NCBI RefSeq assembly: GCF_029439465.1
Contig: NZ_JAROAV010000027.1
Coordinates: 33,258-97,257 of the forward strand
From: Luteipulveratus flavus
GTDB taxonomy: Bacteria; Actinomycetota; Actinomycetes; Actinomycetales; Dermatophilaceae
Direction of reading: 5' to 3'
DNA length: 64,000 nt
Every line of letters begins with the position of its first letter. The first letter of the stretch is position 1. The translations under genes were made by a program, and so were the position numbers. The notes below the pieces were generated by a model that saw nothing but the letters and a program-made list of their open reading frames with translations, ran no database searches and was not told the DNA's origin. Shown here piece after piece: positions 1-9,284 of the stretch.

Positions 1-615
1 AGCGTCGGCTGGGACGGACCCGACGTGGTGAGCGGCCTCGCAGCGGCCGGCTACCGCATCTCGACCTCCGGGGCCGCCGAGCGGCAGGGCATCGTGCAGC
101 GCCTCGACGTGGGCACGAGCGGCCTGATGGTGGTCGCCAAGAGCGAGCGCGCGTACACCGTGCTCAAGCAGGCGTTCCGGGACCGCACGGTCGAGAAGAC
201 CTACCACGCGCTCGTCCAGGGCCTGCCCGACCCGGTGGTCGGGACCATCGAGGCGCCGATCGGCCGCCACCCGGGCCACGACTACAAGTTCGCGGTGATG
301 AAGTCGGGTCGGCCCAGCGTGACGCACTACGAGGTCCTGGAGGCCTTCCGCTCGGCGTCGCTGCTGACGATCCACCTGGAGACCGGGCGGACGCACCAGA
401 TCCGGGTGCACTTCTCGGCGCTGCACCACCCGTGCGTCGGCGACCCGCTGTACGGCGGTGACCCGACGCTGGCCAGGAAGCTGGGGCTGGACCGGCAGTG
501 GCTGCACGCCGTCGAGCTGTCCTTCGAGCACCCGGGCAGCGGCGAGTGGGTCACCTACACCAGCGAGTACCCCGCGGATCTGCAGCGCGCGCTGGACCGG
601 ATCCGCGAGCTCTGA
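1..615 (+). CDS. rluD: RluA-family 23S rRNA pseudouridine synthase, 3' part
   Basis: This gene is cut by the left edge of the window; the frame is open from base 1, so the true start lies upstream. The visible 204 residues hold the catalytic core of the RluA/RluD family: the block [18 protein letters not shown] carries the catalytic Asp in RLD. Further on, [12 protein letters not shown] and [11 protein letters not shown] are the usual RluA motifs. The enzyme isomerises uridines in ribosomal RNA. It is followed by dnaE after 91 nt; lspA-rluD-dnaE is a common actinobacterial order, so lspA may lie just outside. The substrate (RluD versus another RluA-type enzyme) cannot be settled without the N-terminal S4 region. 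Confidence 0.9.
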   Translation, partial: SVGWDGPDVVSGLAAAGYRISTSGAAERQGIVQRLDVGTSGLMVVAKSERAYTVLKQAFRDRTVEKTYHALVQGLPDPVVGTIEAPIGRHPGHDYKFAVMKSGRPSVTHYEVLEAFRSASLLTIHLETGRTHQIRVHFSALHHPCVGDPLYGGDPTLARKLGLDRQWLHAVELSFEHPGSGEWVTYTSEYPADLQRALDRIREL

Positions 616-692
616 GGCCGACGGGTGCGCCGTCCCGCCTGTCGCACCCGTCACAGGCCGCGAGTCCTCCCGACGCTGTCGGAGCCCGGTCG

Positions 693-698
693 TAGACT
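693..698 (+). promoter_or_regulatory. -10 element for leaderless dnaE
   Basis: TAGACT lies 8 nt before the ATG of dnaE, and no Shine-Dalgarno sequence is present, so the transcript probably begins at or next to the start codon. Inference from position and match only. Confidence 0.5.
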
Positions 699-706
699 CG
701 CTCGCG

Positions 707-3700
707 ATGAGCGAGCAGCCCCCCTCCCAGCACAGTGACAGCTTCGTGCACCTGCATGTGCACACCGAGTACTCCATGCTGGACGGAGCGGCGAAGAACA
801 AGCCCCTGATCGCCGAGGCCGAGCGCCTCGGGATGCCGGCGATCGCGATGTCGGACCACGGCAACATGTTCGGGGCGTACGAGTTCTTCCACCTGGCCAA
901 GGACACCGCGGTCCGACCGATCATCGGCATCGAGGCGTACGTCGCACCGAGCACCCGTCACTCCCGCAAGCAGGAGTTCTGGGCGCGCGGCGGCAAGCGG
1001 GAGATCGACGCCGACGGTGAGGGCGGCAAGGACGTCTCCGGCGGCGGCCGCTACACCCACATGACGATGTGGGCCAAGAACGCCGGCGGTCTGCGCAACC
1101 TCTTCCGGCTCTCCTCACGAGCCTCGTTCGAGGGCTACTACATGAAGCCGCGGATGGACCGGGAGATCATCGCCGAGCACGCCGAGGGCATCATCGCCAC
1201 GACCGGCTGCCCGTCCGGTGAGGTGCAGACCCGGCTGCGGCTCGGCCAGTTCGACGAGGCCCTGGCGGCGGCGGCGGCGTACCAGGACATCTTCGGCAAG
1301 GAGAACTACTTCCTGGAGCTGATGGACCACGGGCTGGACATCGAGAGGAACGTCCGCCACGACCTCATCAAGATCGCCCGCGAGCTGCGCATCCCGCTGC
1401 TGGCGACCAATGACAGCCACTACGTCACCGAGGCCGACGCCGACACCCACGACAACCTGCTGTGCGTCGGCGTGGGCAAGAACAAGGACGACCCCCACCG
1501 CTTCAAGTTCAACGGGTCCGGCTACTACCTGAAGTCCTCGCAGGAGATGCGCGAGCTCTTCCGTGAGCTCCCGCAGGCGTGCGACAACACGCTGCGGGTG
1601 GCCGAGATGGTCGAGTCGTACGACGAGGTGTTCGCCCAGGTCGACCGGATGCCGCAGTTCCCGGACGTCCCCGAGGGGCAGTCGCAGGGGGAGTTCCTGC
1701 GCGAGCGGATCGCCGAGGGCATCACCGAGCGCTTCGGCGACCACGTGCCCGAGGGGGTCCACGAGCGGATCGAGACCGAGATGGCGGTCATCGAGCCGAT
1801 GGGCTTCTCGTCCTACTTCCTCGTGGTCTCCGACATCTGCAAGTACGCCCGCGACAACGGCATCCCGGTCGGTCCCGGACGTGGCTCCGCGGCCGGGTCG
1901 CTGGTCGCCTACCTCACCCGCATCATCGAGCTGAACCCGCTGGAGCACGGCCTGCTGTTCGAGCGGTTCCTCAACCCCGAGCGCATCAGCCCGCCCGACG
2001 TCGACCTCGACTTCGACGACCGCAAGCGGGACCAGATGGTCCGCTACGTCACCGAGAAGTACGGCGCCGAGTACACCGCGCAGGTCAACACCTTCGGCAC
2101 GATCAAGGCCAAGGCGGCGGTCAAGGACGCGAGCCGCATCCTCGGCAAGCCGTTCTCCGTCGGCGACCGGATCAGCAAGACCATGCCCGGCGACGTCATG
2201 GGCAAGGGCGTGCCGCTGAAGGAGCTGTTCAACGCCGAGCACCCGCGGTACGGCGAGGGCGCGGACATCCGGGCGCTCTACGACGCCGACCCCGAGGTCA
2301 AGCAGGTCATCGACACCGGCCTCGGGCTGGAGGGTCTGATCCGCGGCACCGGCGTGCACGCCGCGGCGGTCATCCTGTCGTCGACCCCGCTGCTGGACCT
2401 CATCCCGATGCACCGCCGGGACAAGGACGGCACGATCATCACCGGCTTCTCCTACCCGCAGTGCGAGGAGATGGGCCTGGTCAAGATGGACTTCCTGGGT
2501 CTGCGCAACCTGGGCATCATCGACCACGCCATCAAGCTGATCGAGAGCAACCGGGGTGAGCACGTCTCCACCGAGACGATCCCGCTGGACGACCCGGCGA
2601 CGTACGAGCTGCTCGGGCGCGGCGACACGCTCGGGGTCTTCCAGCTCGACGGCGGCGCGATGCGCAACCTGCTGCGACTGATGAAGCCCACCGGCTTCGA
2701 GGACATCACCGCTGTGCTCGCGCTCTACCGGCCCGGCCCGATGGGCGCCAACGCGCACATCAACTACGCCGAGCGCAAGAACGGCCGGCAGGCGATCACG
2801 CCGATCCATCCCGAGCTCAAGGACGCCCTGGACCCGATCCTGGGCGAGACCTACCACCTGCTGGTCTACCAGGAGCAGATCATGGCGATCGCCCGCGAGC
2901 TCGCGGGCTACACCCTCGGAGGCGCAGACCTGCTGCGCCGGGCGATGGGCAAGAAGAAGGCGGAGATCCTGGAGAAGGAGTTCGCCAACTTCGAGGCCGG
3001 GATGACCAAGAACGGGTACTCCGCCGGTGCGATCAAGGCGCTGTGGGACGTCATGCTCCCGTTCGCCGGCTACGCGTTCAACAAGTCGCACGCGGCGGGG
3101 TACGGCCTCGTGTCGGCCTGGACGGCGTACCTCAAGGCCAACTACCCGGCCGAGTACACCGCGGCCCTGCTCACCTCGGTGCAGGACACCAAGGACAAGA
3201 TGGGCATCTACCTCGCCGACGCCCGCAAGCTCGGCATCAAGGTGCTCCCGCCGGACGTCAACGAGTCGCTCGCCGACTTCGCCGCCGTGGGCACCGACAT
3301 CCGGTTCGGTATGGCCGCCGTCCGCAACGTCGGTGGCAACGTCGTGGAGGGCGTCATCGCCGCGCGCGAGGAGAAGGGACGGTTCAGCTCCTTCGAGGAC
3401 TTCCTGCGCAAGGTGCCCGCGGTCGTCTGCAACAAGCGGACCATCGAGTCGCTGGTCAAGGCGGGGGCGTTCGATGACCTCCAGCACCCGCGGCAGGGGT
3501 TGGTGCACATCCACGAGCCTTACGTCGACTCGATGGTCGAGGAGAAGAAGTTCGAGGCGGTCGGCCAGGACAGCCTGTTCGGTGGCTTCGGCGGCGACGA
3601 GCCCGGCATCCAGCTCGCAGCGCTGCCCCCGATCCCGGCGATCGAGTGGGACAAGCAGACCAAGCTGGCCTTCGAGCGAGAGATGCTCGGCCTGTACGTC

Positions 3701-4282
3701 TCCGACCACCCGCTGTTCGGCATCGAGCACGTGCTCGCCCAGCACGCCGACACCTCGATCGCTCGCCTGTCGGGGGACGAGGGTCCGCCGGACGGGACGA
3801 CCGTGACGATCGCCGGCCTCATCACCGGGCTGCAGATCAAGCGGACCAAGAAGGGCGACCTGTGGGCGATCGCGAACGTCGAGGACCTCGACGGCTCGGT
3901 GGAGTGCCTGTTCTTCCCTTCGACGTACATGACGGTCTCGACCATGCTCAGCCAGGACGTCATCTGCGTGGTGAAGGGCCGGGTGAACCGGCGCGACGAG
4001 CAGGTCGCGATCAACGCGATGGAGCTCACGCTGCCGGAGCTGAAGGAGGGCCCGCGCGGCCCCGTGCTGCTGACGATGCCGCTAGCACGCGCCACGAACG
4101 GCGTCGCCGAGCGGCTGAAGGTGGTCCTCGGTGAGCATCCCGGTGTGACGGAGGTGCACCTCAAGCTCACCCAGCCCGGCCGGTCGGTCACGGTCAAGCT
4201 GGACGACGCGCACCGGGTGACGGCTACGCCGGCGCTGTTCGGCGACCTGAAGGCGCTGCTCGGGCCTGCCTGCCTCAGCTGA
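707..4282 (+). CDS. dnaE: DNA polymerase III subunit alpha (DnaE1 type)
   Basis: Replicative DNA polymerase catalytic subunit, 1191 aa, close to the usual DnaE1 length. The frame is open upstream to 458, but ATG 707 gives the family N-terminus (residues 13-27 FVHLHVHTEYSMLDG) and has a leaderless -10. The PHP domain retains the metal ligands: H17, H19, D26, the His of DHGN, the Glu of GIEAY, the His of HMTMWA, the Cys of TGCPSG and the Asp and His of NDSH. By analogy with mycobacterial DnaE1 this suggests an active PHP proofreading exonuclease. Polymerase catalytic Asp residues are D431 and D433 in PDVDLDFD and D595 in KMDFLGL. The C-terminal part has the helix-hairpin-helix and OB-fold regions. 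A strong hairpin follows the stop. Confidence 0.98.
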   Translation: MSEQPPSQHSDSFVHLHVHTEYSMLDGAAKNKPLIAEAERLGMPAIAMSDHGNMFGAYEFFHLAKDTAVRPIIGIEAYVAPSTRHSRKQEFWARGGKREIDADGEGGKDVSGGGRYTHMTMWAKNAGGLRNLFRLSSRASFEGYYMKPRMDREIIAEHAEGIIATTGCPSGEVQTRLRLGQFDEALAAAAAYQDIFGKENYFLELMDHGLDIERNVRHDLIKIARELRIPLLATNDSHYVTEADADTHDNLLCVGVGKNKDDPHRFKFNGSGYYLKSSQEMRELFRELPQACDNTLRVAEMVESYDEVFAQVDRMPQFPDVPEGQSQGEFLRERIAEGITERFGDHVPEGVHERIETEMAVIEPMGFSSYFLVVSDICKYARDNGIPVGPGRGSAAGSLVAYLTRIIELNPLEHGLLFERFLNPERISPPDVDLDFDDRKRDQMVRYVTEKYGAEYTAQVNTFGTIKAKAAVKDASRILGKPFSVGDRISKTMPGDVMGKGVPLKELFNAEHPRYGEGADIRALYDADPEVKQVIDTGLGLEGLIRGTGVHAAAVILSSTPLLDLIPMHRRDKDGTIITGFSYPQCEEMGLVKMDFLGLRNLGIIDHAIKLIESNRGEHVSTETIPLDDPATYELLGRGDTLGVFQLDGGAMRNLLRLMKPTGFEDITAVLALYRPGPMGANAHINYAERKNGRQAITPIHPELKDALDPILGETYHLLVYQEQIMAIARELAGYTLGGADLLRRAMGKKKAEILEKEFANFEAGMTKNGYSAGAIKALWDVMLPFAGYAFNKSHAAGYGLVSAWTAYLKANYPAEYTAALLTSVQDTKDKMGIYLADARKLGIKVLPPDVNESLADFAAVGTDIRFGMAAVRNVGGNVVEGVIAAREEKGRFSSFEDFLRKVPAVVCNKRTIESLVKAGAFDDLQHPRQGLVHIHEPYVDSMVEEKKFEAVGQDSLFGGFGGDEPGIQLAALPPIPAIEWDKQTKLAFEREMLGLYVSDHPLFGIEHVLAQHADTSIARLSGDEGPPDGTTVTIAGLITGLQIKRTKKGDLWAIANVEDLDGSVECLFFPSTYMTVSTMLSQDVICVVKGRVNRRDEQVAINAMELTLPELKEGPRGPVLLTMPLARATNGVAERLKVVLGEHPGVTEVHLKLTQPGRSVTVKLDDAHRVTATPALFGDLKALLGPACLS

Positions 4283-4285
4283 GCC

Positions 4286-4323
4286 GGAGCACCGCCGGCC
4301 GGAACCCCGACCGGCGGTGCTCC
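4286..4323 (+). terminator. Rho-independent-type hairpin after dnaE
   Basis: A perfect 13-bp inverted repeat (GGAGCACCGCCGG with its complement) and a 12-nt loop begin 4 nt after the dnaE stop. There is no T tract, as is common in high-GC actinobacteria. Confidence 0.8.
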
Positions 4324-4402
4324 GTCGGACCCCAGACCGTGCGACGGGGACGACAGCTGCGGCCCGGCGGCACCCGGCTCGGTCGTTGCACGAGGGGCAG
4401 CC

Positions 4403-5047
4403 ATGAGTGTCGTTGTCGCGGGAGCCAGCGCCGTCGGTCGGCAGACCGCTGAGGAAGCAGTCACACCGGCAGGAGCGACCGCCTTCCGCTGGGACGAGGA
4501 GATCGACGGCGAGGACGCGGGCGGGGCGTCGCGGCTGGCGCTCTCGCCGGTCCAGGACCGTGTCCGCGTCGACCTGCGCCGGCTGCAGGCACCGGTGCAC
4601 ATCGTTCCCCGGGTCAGTGTGCCGATGGTTGGACCCGGCAGCACCGATCTGTCGGAGATGCGGCCCGTGGTCTCGACGGCGCAGCTGATGCTGCGCGACG
4701 TGGACCCGACCCTGCTGGCGGACGGCTGCGCGGGTCCGCGGACCCGCGCGGCGATCCTGAGCTTCCAGCGCCTGCACGACCGCGCTCCGACGGGCGCGCT
4801 CGGCCCGGACGACTGGCGCCTGCTGTGCACGCGCAACACCCTGGCCATCGGGTGCACCGGACACGGCGTCCAGGCCTGCCAGTGGCTCCTGAACCACCTC
4901 CCGGACGTCGAGCCGCTGGAGATGGACGGCGTCTTCGGGACGGGCACGTACATGGTGGTGCGCGAGACGCAGCGGCGACTGCGCATGGTCGAGGACGGCG
5001 TCCTCGACGTCGGCATGTGGTTCCGCCTGCTGTCCCCGCACGGCTAG
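4403..5047 (+). CDS. Protein with two peptidoglycan-binding-like (PG_binding_1 fold) repeats
   Basis: 214 aa. ATG 4403 has an upstream GAGGGG ribosome-binding site. The C-terminal two thirds contain two repeats of the PG_binding_1 type: about residues 90-145 (AQLMLRDVDP ... GPRTRAAILSFQRLH ... GALGPDDWRLL) and about 150-212 (VQACQWLLN ... MDGVFGTGTYMVVRETQRRL ... LDVGMWFRLL). No signal peptide, lipobox or membrane segment is visible, although such domains usually act in the cell wall. The first about 85 residues are unrelated to anything I recognise. It could leave the cell by a non-Sec route, or the domain may have been reused inside the cell. Flanked by dnaE and oligopeptidase B with no obvious functional link. 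Confidence 0.75.
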   Translation: MSVVVAGASAVGRQTAEEAVTPAGATAFRWDEEIDGEDAGGASRLALSPVQDRVRVDLRRLQAPVHIVPRVSVPMVGPGSTDLSEMRPVVSTAQLMLRDVDPTLLADGCAGPRTRAAILSFQRLHDRAPTGALGPDDWRLLCTRNTLAIGCTGHGVQACQWLLNHLPDVEPLEMDGVFGTGTYMVVRETQRRLRMVEDGVLDVGMWFRLLSPHG

Positions 5048-5095
5048 GCCCCCGGTCGGCAGCGGCCCGCTGTCGCCTGACGCGCCGGCACCGCA

Positions 5096-5101
5096 TAGCG
5101 T
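5096..5101 (+). promoter_or_regulatory. -10 element for leaderless ptrB
   Basis: TAGCGT sits 7 nt before the GTG start of the oligopeptidase gene, which lacks a Shine-Dalgarno sequence. Confidence 0.5.
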
Positions 5102-5108
5102 CAGCCGG

Positions 5109-7235
5109 GTGAGCAGCACTTCCGACCTTCCGTCGTCGCCTCCCGTCGCCCGCCGCGTCGACCACGTCCGCGAGCACCACGGCGACCGGTTCGTAGATCC
5201 GTGGGAGTGGCTGCGGGACGGGGAGGACCCGGAGGTGATCGCTCACCTCGAGGCGGAGAACGCCTACACCCGGGCCCGGACGTCCCACCTGGCCGACCTC
5301 AGCGAGCAGATCTTCCAGGAGATGCGCTCACGGATCCGCGAGACCGACCTGTCGGTGCCGGTGCGGCTGGGCGACTGGTGGTACTACAGCCGCACCCAGG
5401 AGGGTGCCCAGTACGAGACCCACTGCCGGTCGCCGTACGACGCGGACGGCCCTCGTCCGACGCCGGAGCCGGGCCGTCCGGCGCAGGGCGAGCAGGTGCT
5501 GCTCGACTCAAACGTCGAGGCCGAGGGGCGCGAGTTCTACGAGCTCGGCGACCTGGAGGTCAGCGTGGACGGCACGCAGCTCGCGCTGCTGTACGACGTC
5601 CGCGGCGACGAGCGCTACGACCTGGAGATCCGGGACATCGAGCGCGGCAGCGTCGTCGACGACGGGGTGCGCGGTGCCGGCAACGGCCTGGTCTGGTCCC
5701 TCTCGGGTGAGTACGTCTTCTACACCCGGCGCGACGAGGCGTGGCGCGCGTTCCAGGTCTGGCGGCACCGGGTCGGCGGCGACGTCGCCGAGGACGAGCT
5801 GATCCTGCAGGAGGACGACGAGCTGTACTCGCTCGGGATCGAGGCCTCACGCGACGAGCGCTGGCTCGTCGTGCACGTCGAGTCACGCACGACGACCGAG
5901 GCACACCTGCTGGACCTGCAGGAACCGACCGGCCCGCTGCAGGTCGTGCAGCCGCGTACGACGGGTCTGGACTACGGGGTCGAGGTCGACGGCGACCGGG
6001 TCCTGGTGGTGCACAACGCCTCTCGCGTCGACTTCGACCTCGCCTGGGCACCCATCACCGACCCGGGCCGGGACTCGTGGTCCCCGCTGCTGTCGGGGAC
6101 CGACGGCGAGCGGATCCTCGCCGCGCACGCCTTCGCGTCGTTCGTCGCCGTGTCGATGCGCAGGGAGGGTCTGCCGGTCGTCCGGGTCATTCCGAAGACC
6201 GCGCAGGGCTACGGCGAGCCGGTCGACGTGCCGACCCCCACCGCGCTGGCGAGGGTCTCGGTCGGGTCCAACCCGGCGTACGAGACCGCGGCTGTGCAGG
6301 TCGTGGTCGAGTCCTTCCTCTTCCCCCGCACCGTGCTCGACCTCGACCCGGCGACGGGGGAGACGCAGGTGCTCAAGCAGCGTGAGGTGCCGGGCTACGA
6401 CGCCGACCGCTACGTCGAGGAGCGGCTCTGGGCGGAGGCGCCCGACGGCACGCAGGTGCCGGTCTCACTCGTCCGCCGCCGCGAGCTCGATCCCGACGGG
6501 ACGAACGCCGGCTTCGTCTACGGGTACGGCTCCTACGAGGTGTCGATCGACCCGTACTTCTCGGCGGTGCGGCTGTCGATGCTGGACCGAGGCGTCGTGT
6601 ACGCGGTCGCCCATGTGCGCGGCGGTGGCGAGATGGGCCGCCGCTGGTGGGACGAGGGCAAGCTGACCGACAAGAAGAACACGTTCACCGACTTCGTCGC
6701 CGCCTCGCGGGCCCTGGTCGAGCAGGGTTGGGTGGCGCCGGACCGGCTGGTCGCCGAGGGCGGTTCGGCCGGCGGGCTGCTCATCGGCGCGGTGGTCAAC
6801 ATGGCGCCCGAGCTGTACCGGGCGGTCCACGCCGCCGTGCCGTTCGTCGACGCGCTGACCACGATCCTCGACCCGTCGCTGCCGCTGACCGTGGGGGAGT
6901 GGGAGGAGTGGGGCAATCCGCTGGCGGACCCCGAGGTGTACGCGTACATGAAGTCCTACAGCCCGTACGAGAACATCGAGGCGACCCGCTACCCGGCGAT
7001 CCTGGCGACGACCAGCCTCAACGACACCCGGGTGTTCTTCGTCGAGCCGGCCAAGTGGGTGCAGGCGCTGCGGGAGCGGATCACCAGCGACCAGGACGAG
7101 CGACCGGTCCTGCTCAAGACCGAGATGGTCGCCGGTCACGGTGGCCAGAGCGGTCGGTACGACGCCTGGCGTGACGCAGCGTTCGAGACAGCCTTCCTGC
7201 TCGACGCCGTCGGAGCCGTCGACCTGCGCGAGTGA
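5109..7235 (+). CDS. ptrB: Oligopeptidase B (S9 prolyl oligopeptidase family)
   Basis: 708 aa, full length for the S9A family. An N-terminal seven-bladed beta-propeller (about 20-440) gates a C-terminal alpha/beta-hydrolase domain. The catalytic triad is visible: S553 in the nucleophile elbow GGSAGG, D639 in SLNDTRV and H677 in AGHGGQSGR. The family cleaves short peptides, in oligopeptidase B after Lys or Arg, in the cytoplasm. The N-terminal block FVDPWEWLRDGEDPEV is typical of PtrB. GTG 5109 is chosen because it starts the conserved region and has a -10 hexamer 7 nt upstream. The gene converges on the histidine phosphatase with only 3 nt between stops. Confidence 0.93.
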   Translation: MSSTSDLPSSPPVARRVDHVREHHGDRFVDPWEWLRDGEDPEVIAHLEAENAYTRARTSHLADLSEQIFQEMRSRIRETDLSVPVRLGDWWYYSRTQEGAQYETHCRSPYDADGPRPTPEPGRPAQGEQVLLDSNVEAEGREFYELGDLEVSVDGTQLALLYDVRGDERYDLEIRDIERGSVVDDGVRGAGNGLVWSLSGEYVFYTRRDEAWRAFQVWRHRVGGDVAEDELILQEDDELYSLGIEASRDERWLVVHVESRTTTEAHLLDLQEPTGPLQVVQPRTTGLDYGVEVDGDRVLVVHNASRVDFDLAWAPITDPGRDSWSPLLSGTDGERILAAHAFASFVAVSMRREGLPVVRVIPKTAQGYGEPVDVPTPTALARVSVGSNPAYETAAVQVVVESFLFPRTVLDLDPATGETQVLKQREVPGYDADRYVEERLWAEAPDGTQVPVSLVRRRELDPDGTNAGFVYGYGSYEVSIDPYFSAVRLSMLDRGVVYAVAHVRGGGEMGRRWWDEGKLTDKKNTFTDFVAASRALVEQGWVAPDRLVAEGGSAGGLLIGAVVNMAPELYRAVHAAVPFVDALTTILDPSLPLTVGEWEEWGNPLADPEVYAYMKSYSPYENIEATRYPAILATTSLNDTRVFFVEPAKWVQALRERITSDQDERPVLLKTEMVAGHGGQSGRYDAWRDAAFETAFLLDAVGAVDLRE

Positions 7236-7238
7236 GCC

Positions 7239-7868
7239 TCAGGTCCACGCGGGCACGTGACCGGTGACCAGATCGTCGGGCAGGTGCCCGAGGTCGCCGA
7301 TCGTGACGACCTGGGTCTCGCCCGTCGCCCCGACCGCGACGTGGGTGACCGCGGTGCCCGGCAGGCCGTGCTCGACGGCTCCGGGGTAGCGGTGCTCCAG
7401 CTGGCGGTCGCCGACCAGGTCGCGCAGCAGGTCCACGGTCGCACCGCCGTGGCAGACCAGTACCGCCGGCCCGTGCCGGGCCTTGCGCGCGGCGCCCCGC
7501 AGCGCGCGGGCCATCCGAGCCGCGGTGGCGTGCGAGGAGTCGCCGATCCGTGGCCGGAAGGCCCGCTCCCGGCAGGTACGGCGCCAGTCGCGCAGGAAGT
7601 CCTCTTCGGGCATGGCCTCCGGACCCGGCCAGCTGCTGCGCTCGCAGAGCTCGTCGACGACGGTCGGCGTGAGACCGACGGCTGCTCCGATGGCCTCGGC
7701 GGTCTGCAGCGCGCGGGCCAGCGGTGAGGAGAGCAGCAGGGAGGGCCGTGCGTCGACCAGGCGCTCGGCGACGGCCGCCGCCTGGCGGCGACCGCGTTCG
7801 GACAGTCCCGGATCGCCCGGCGCGGCAGTCTTCTCCGCGTGCTGGACGATCAGGATGTCCGCGCTCAT
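7239..7868 (-). CDS. Histidine phosphatase family protein (SixA/phosphoglycerate mutase-like)
   Basis: 209 aa, transcribed 7 nt downstream of the universal stress protein gene and probably cotranscribed with it. It has the histidine phosphatase layout: the N-terminal catalytic His in VQHAEK (residues 8-13), LSERGRRQA near residue 24, SSPLARALQTAEAIG near 48, and the second His in VCHGGATVDLL near 156. The usual RHG/RHAE signature reads QHAE here, so the Arg that normally contacts phosphate is Gln. That makes the substrate uncertain, and activity should not be assumed. Candidates are small-molecule phosphatases rather than glycolytic mutase. Confidence 0.8.
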   Translation of the reverse strand: MSADILIVQHAEKTAAPGDPGLSERGRRQAAAVAERLVDARPSLLLSSPLARALQTAEAIGAAVGLTPTVVDELCERSSWPGPEAMPEEDFLRDWRRTCRERAFRPRIGDSSHATAARMARALRGAARKARHGPAVLVCHGGATVDLLRDLVGDRQLEHRYPGAVEHGLPGTAVTHVAVGATGETQVVTIGDLGHLPDDLVTGHVPAWT

Positions 7869-7875
7869 GGCCGGC

Positions 7876-8736
7876 TCAGCGGGCCACCGCGACGGCGCAC
7901 CCGGCGTGCGCGAGGACGCTGTGCGCGACGTGCCCGAGGGTCAGGCCGGGGAAGCCCCCGCTCCCGCGTGGTCCGACGACCAGCACGTCACTGCTGTGGG
8001 ACTCGTGCACGAGAGTCCGGGCCGGGTTGCCCTGACTGATCTCCGTGCGGACCTTCACCTGCGGATGGGCCTTCTGGTGGGACTCGATCCGCGACCCGAT
8101 CACCTCGGCGCACCGACGGGCGTAGTCGCTCCAGCTGGCGTCGCCGGCCAGGCCGGGGTCACGGGCGTCGCGCGGCTGCCAGGCGTGCACGCACAGCAGC
8201 TCCGCCTCCAGCAGCTCCGCCTCCCGGAACGCCCAGGCAAGGGAGGCGTCGTCCTCACGGTCGACCCCGACGGTGACCCGCCCGAACGTGCCGGGCGCGT
8301 GCTCGGTGCGGACGACGACGACCGGGCAGTGGCCGTGCGAGGCGACGTGCAGCGCCGTCGCGCCGAGGCTGCCGAAGTGCGCCATGGAGTCGGTGTGCGA
8401 GCCCAGCACGACCATCTCCGCGCGCTCGGAGGCGCGGATCAGCGGCGCTGCCGGGAAGGACTCCGGGTGGGCGGTGCTCACCTGGATCGTCTTGTCGCGC
8501 AGCGCCACCCGGCTCCTCGCCCGGGACAGCAGCTGGTCACCCGCCGCACGAACGGTGTCGTACGTCGACCCCTCGCCCCAGGCGACCTCGGCGAGCTCGG
8601 GGCTGTACGCCGTGATCAGGTGTAGAGGGAGCCGCGTCCGGCGCGCGTGGTCCGCGGCCCAGTCGAGGGCGGCGAGGCCCGCGCTGGAGCTGTCGATGCC
8701 GACCACGATGCTGCCGGGCTGGACGGTGCCTTCCAT
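7876..8736 (-). CDS. Universal stress protein with two Usp domains
   Basis: 286 aa from ATG 8736, chosen because GAGAAGG lies 6 nt upstream and the conserved strand PGSIVVGIDSS begins just after it. The frame is open further upstream to 8844, but that part is not conserved in character. There are two tandem Usp domains. The first ends near LGSHTDSMAHFGSLG; the second has the ATP-binding pattern VVGPRGSGGFPGLTLGHVAH. Actinobacterial Usp proteins bind ATP and accumulate under hypoxia or stationary phase. I looked for a DosR-type box in the 134 nt upstream and found no convincing one. The histidine phosphatase gene follows directly. Confidence 0.9.
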   Translation of the reverse strand: MEGTVQPGSIVVGIDSSSAGLAALDWAADHARRTRLPLHLITAYSPELAEVAWGEGSTYDTVRAAGDQLLSRARSRVALRDKTIQVSTAHPESFPAAPLIRASERAEMVVLGSHTDSMAHFGSLGATALHVASHGHCPVVVVRTEHAPGTFGRVTVGVDREDDASLAWAFREAELLEAELLCVHAWQPRDARDPGLAGDASWSDYARRCAEVIGSRIESHQKAHPQVKVRTEISQGNPARTLVHESHSSDVLVVGPRGSGGFPGLTLGHVAHSVLAHAGCAVAVAR

Positions 8737-8870
8737 GATGACCTTCTCTCGGGTCGCATGGCGGCGGGGACGTCGAACGTCGACCGTCGTCACAGGCCTG
8801 GTGACCTGGTCCTTCGATGGTAGGGGCGCAGTCTGGAAAGTCACTGACCTCCGGCGCCGGTGTCGCGGAG

Positions 8871-9284
8871 TCAGTCCGCGAGAGCCGCGCGGAGGGTGTC
8901 GCCGTACGAGGCCTGCTCACCGTCGGCGTACCGGTGTCGCGGCCAGAAGAAGCCGCGCAGCCCGTCGCCCTTGGTGCGCGGGACGACGTGGCAGTGCAGG
9001 TGCGCGACGCTCTGGGAGACGACGTTGTTGATCGCGACGAAGCTGCCCTGCGCATCCAGGGCGCCGGGCAGCCGGGCGGCCACGTGCTGCACCTCGGTGA
9101 AGTACGGCGGCAGCTGGTCAGCGGGCAGCTCGGGCAGCGTGACGACGTGCTCGCGGGGCACGACGAGGACGTGGCCCTTCTGCACCGGGCGGGCGTCGAG
9201 GAAGGCGACGGTCGCGTCGGTCTCCCGGACGACCTCTGCCTCCACCTCACCCGACACGATCCGGCAGAACACGCAGTCGCTCAT
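8871..9284 (-). CDS. HIT family protein (Hint-type nucleotide hydrolase)
   Basis: 137 aa. It has the histidine triad HLHCHVV (H95, H97, H99) and an N-terminal CVFC pair that may bind zinc. Hint-type proteins hydrolyse adenosine phosphoramidates and related AMP conjugates in the cytoplasm. The start codon overlaps the stop of the DUF4031 gene by one base (TGATG), so the two are translationally coupled. The middle residues (VAINNVVSQSVAHLHCHVVPR) match the family well; the C-terminal 30 residues are less typical. Confidence 0.92.
   Translation of the reverse strand: MSDCVFCRIVSGEVEAEVVRETDATVAFLDARPVQKGHVLVVPREHVVTLPELPADQLPPYFTEVQHVAARLPGALDAQGSFVAINNVVSQSVAHLHCHVVPRTKGDGLRGFFWPRHRYADGEQASYGDTLRAALAD

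Noticed and set aside
1115..3745. Long minus-strand open frame (876 codons) inside dnaE
   Set aside because: It is antisense to conserved dnaE sequence, has low-complexity Arg/Leu/Val-rich composition typical of GC-rich shadow frames, and no motif.
8737..8870. DosR-type box before the universal stress protein gene
   Set aside because: Only partial GGACC-like matches were seen; no complete palindrome of the expected pattern.
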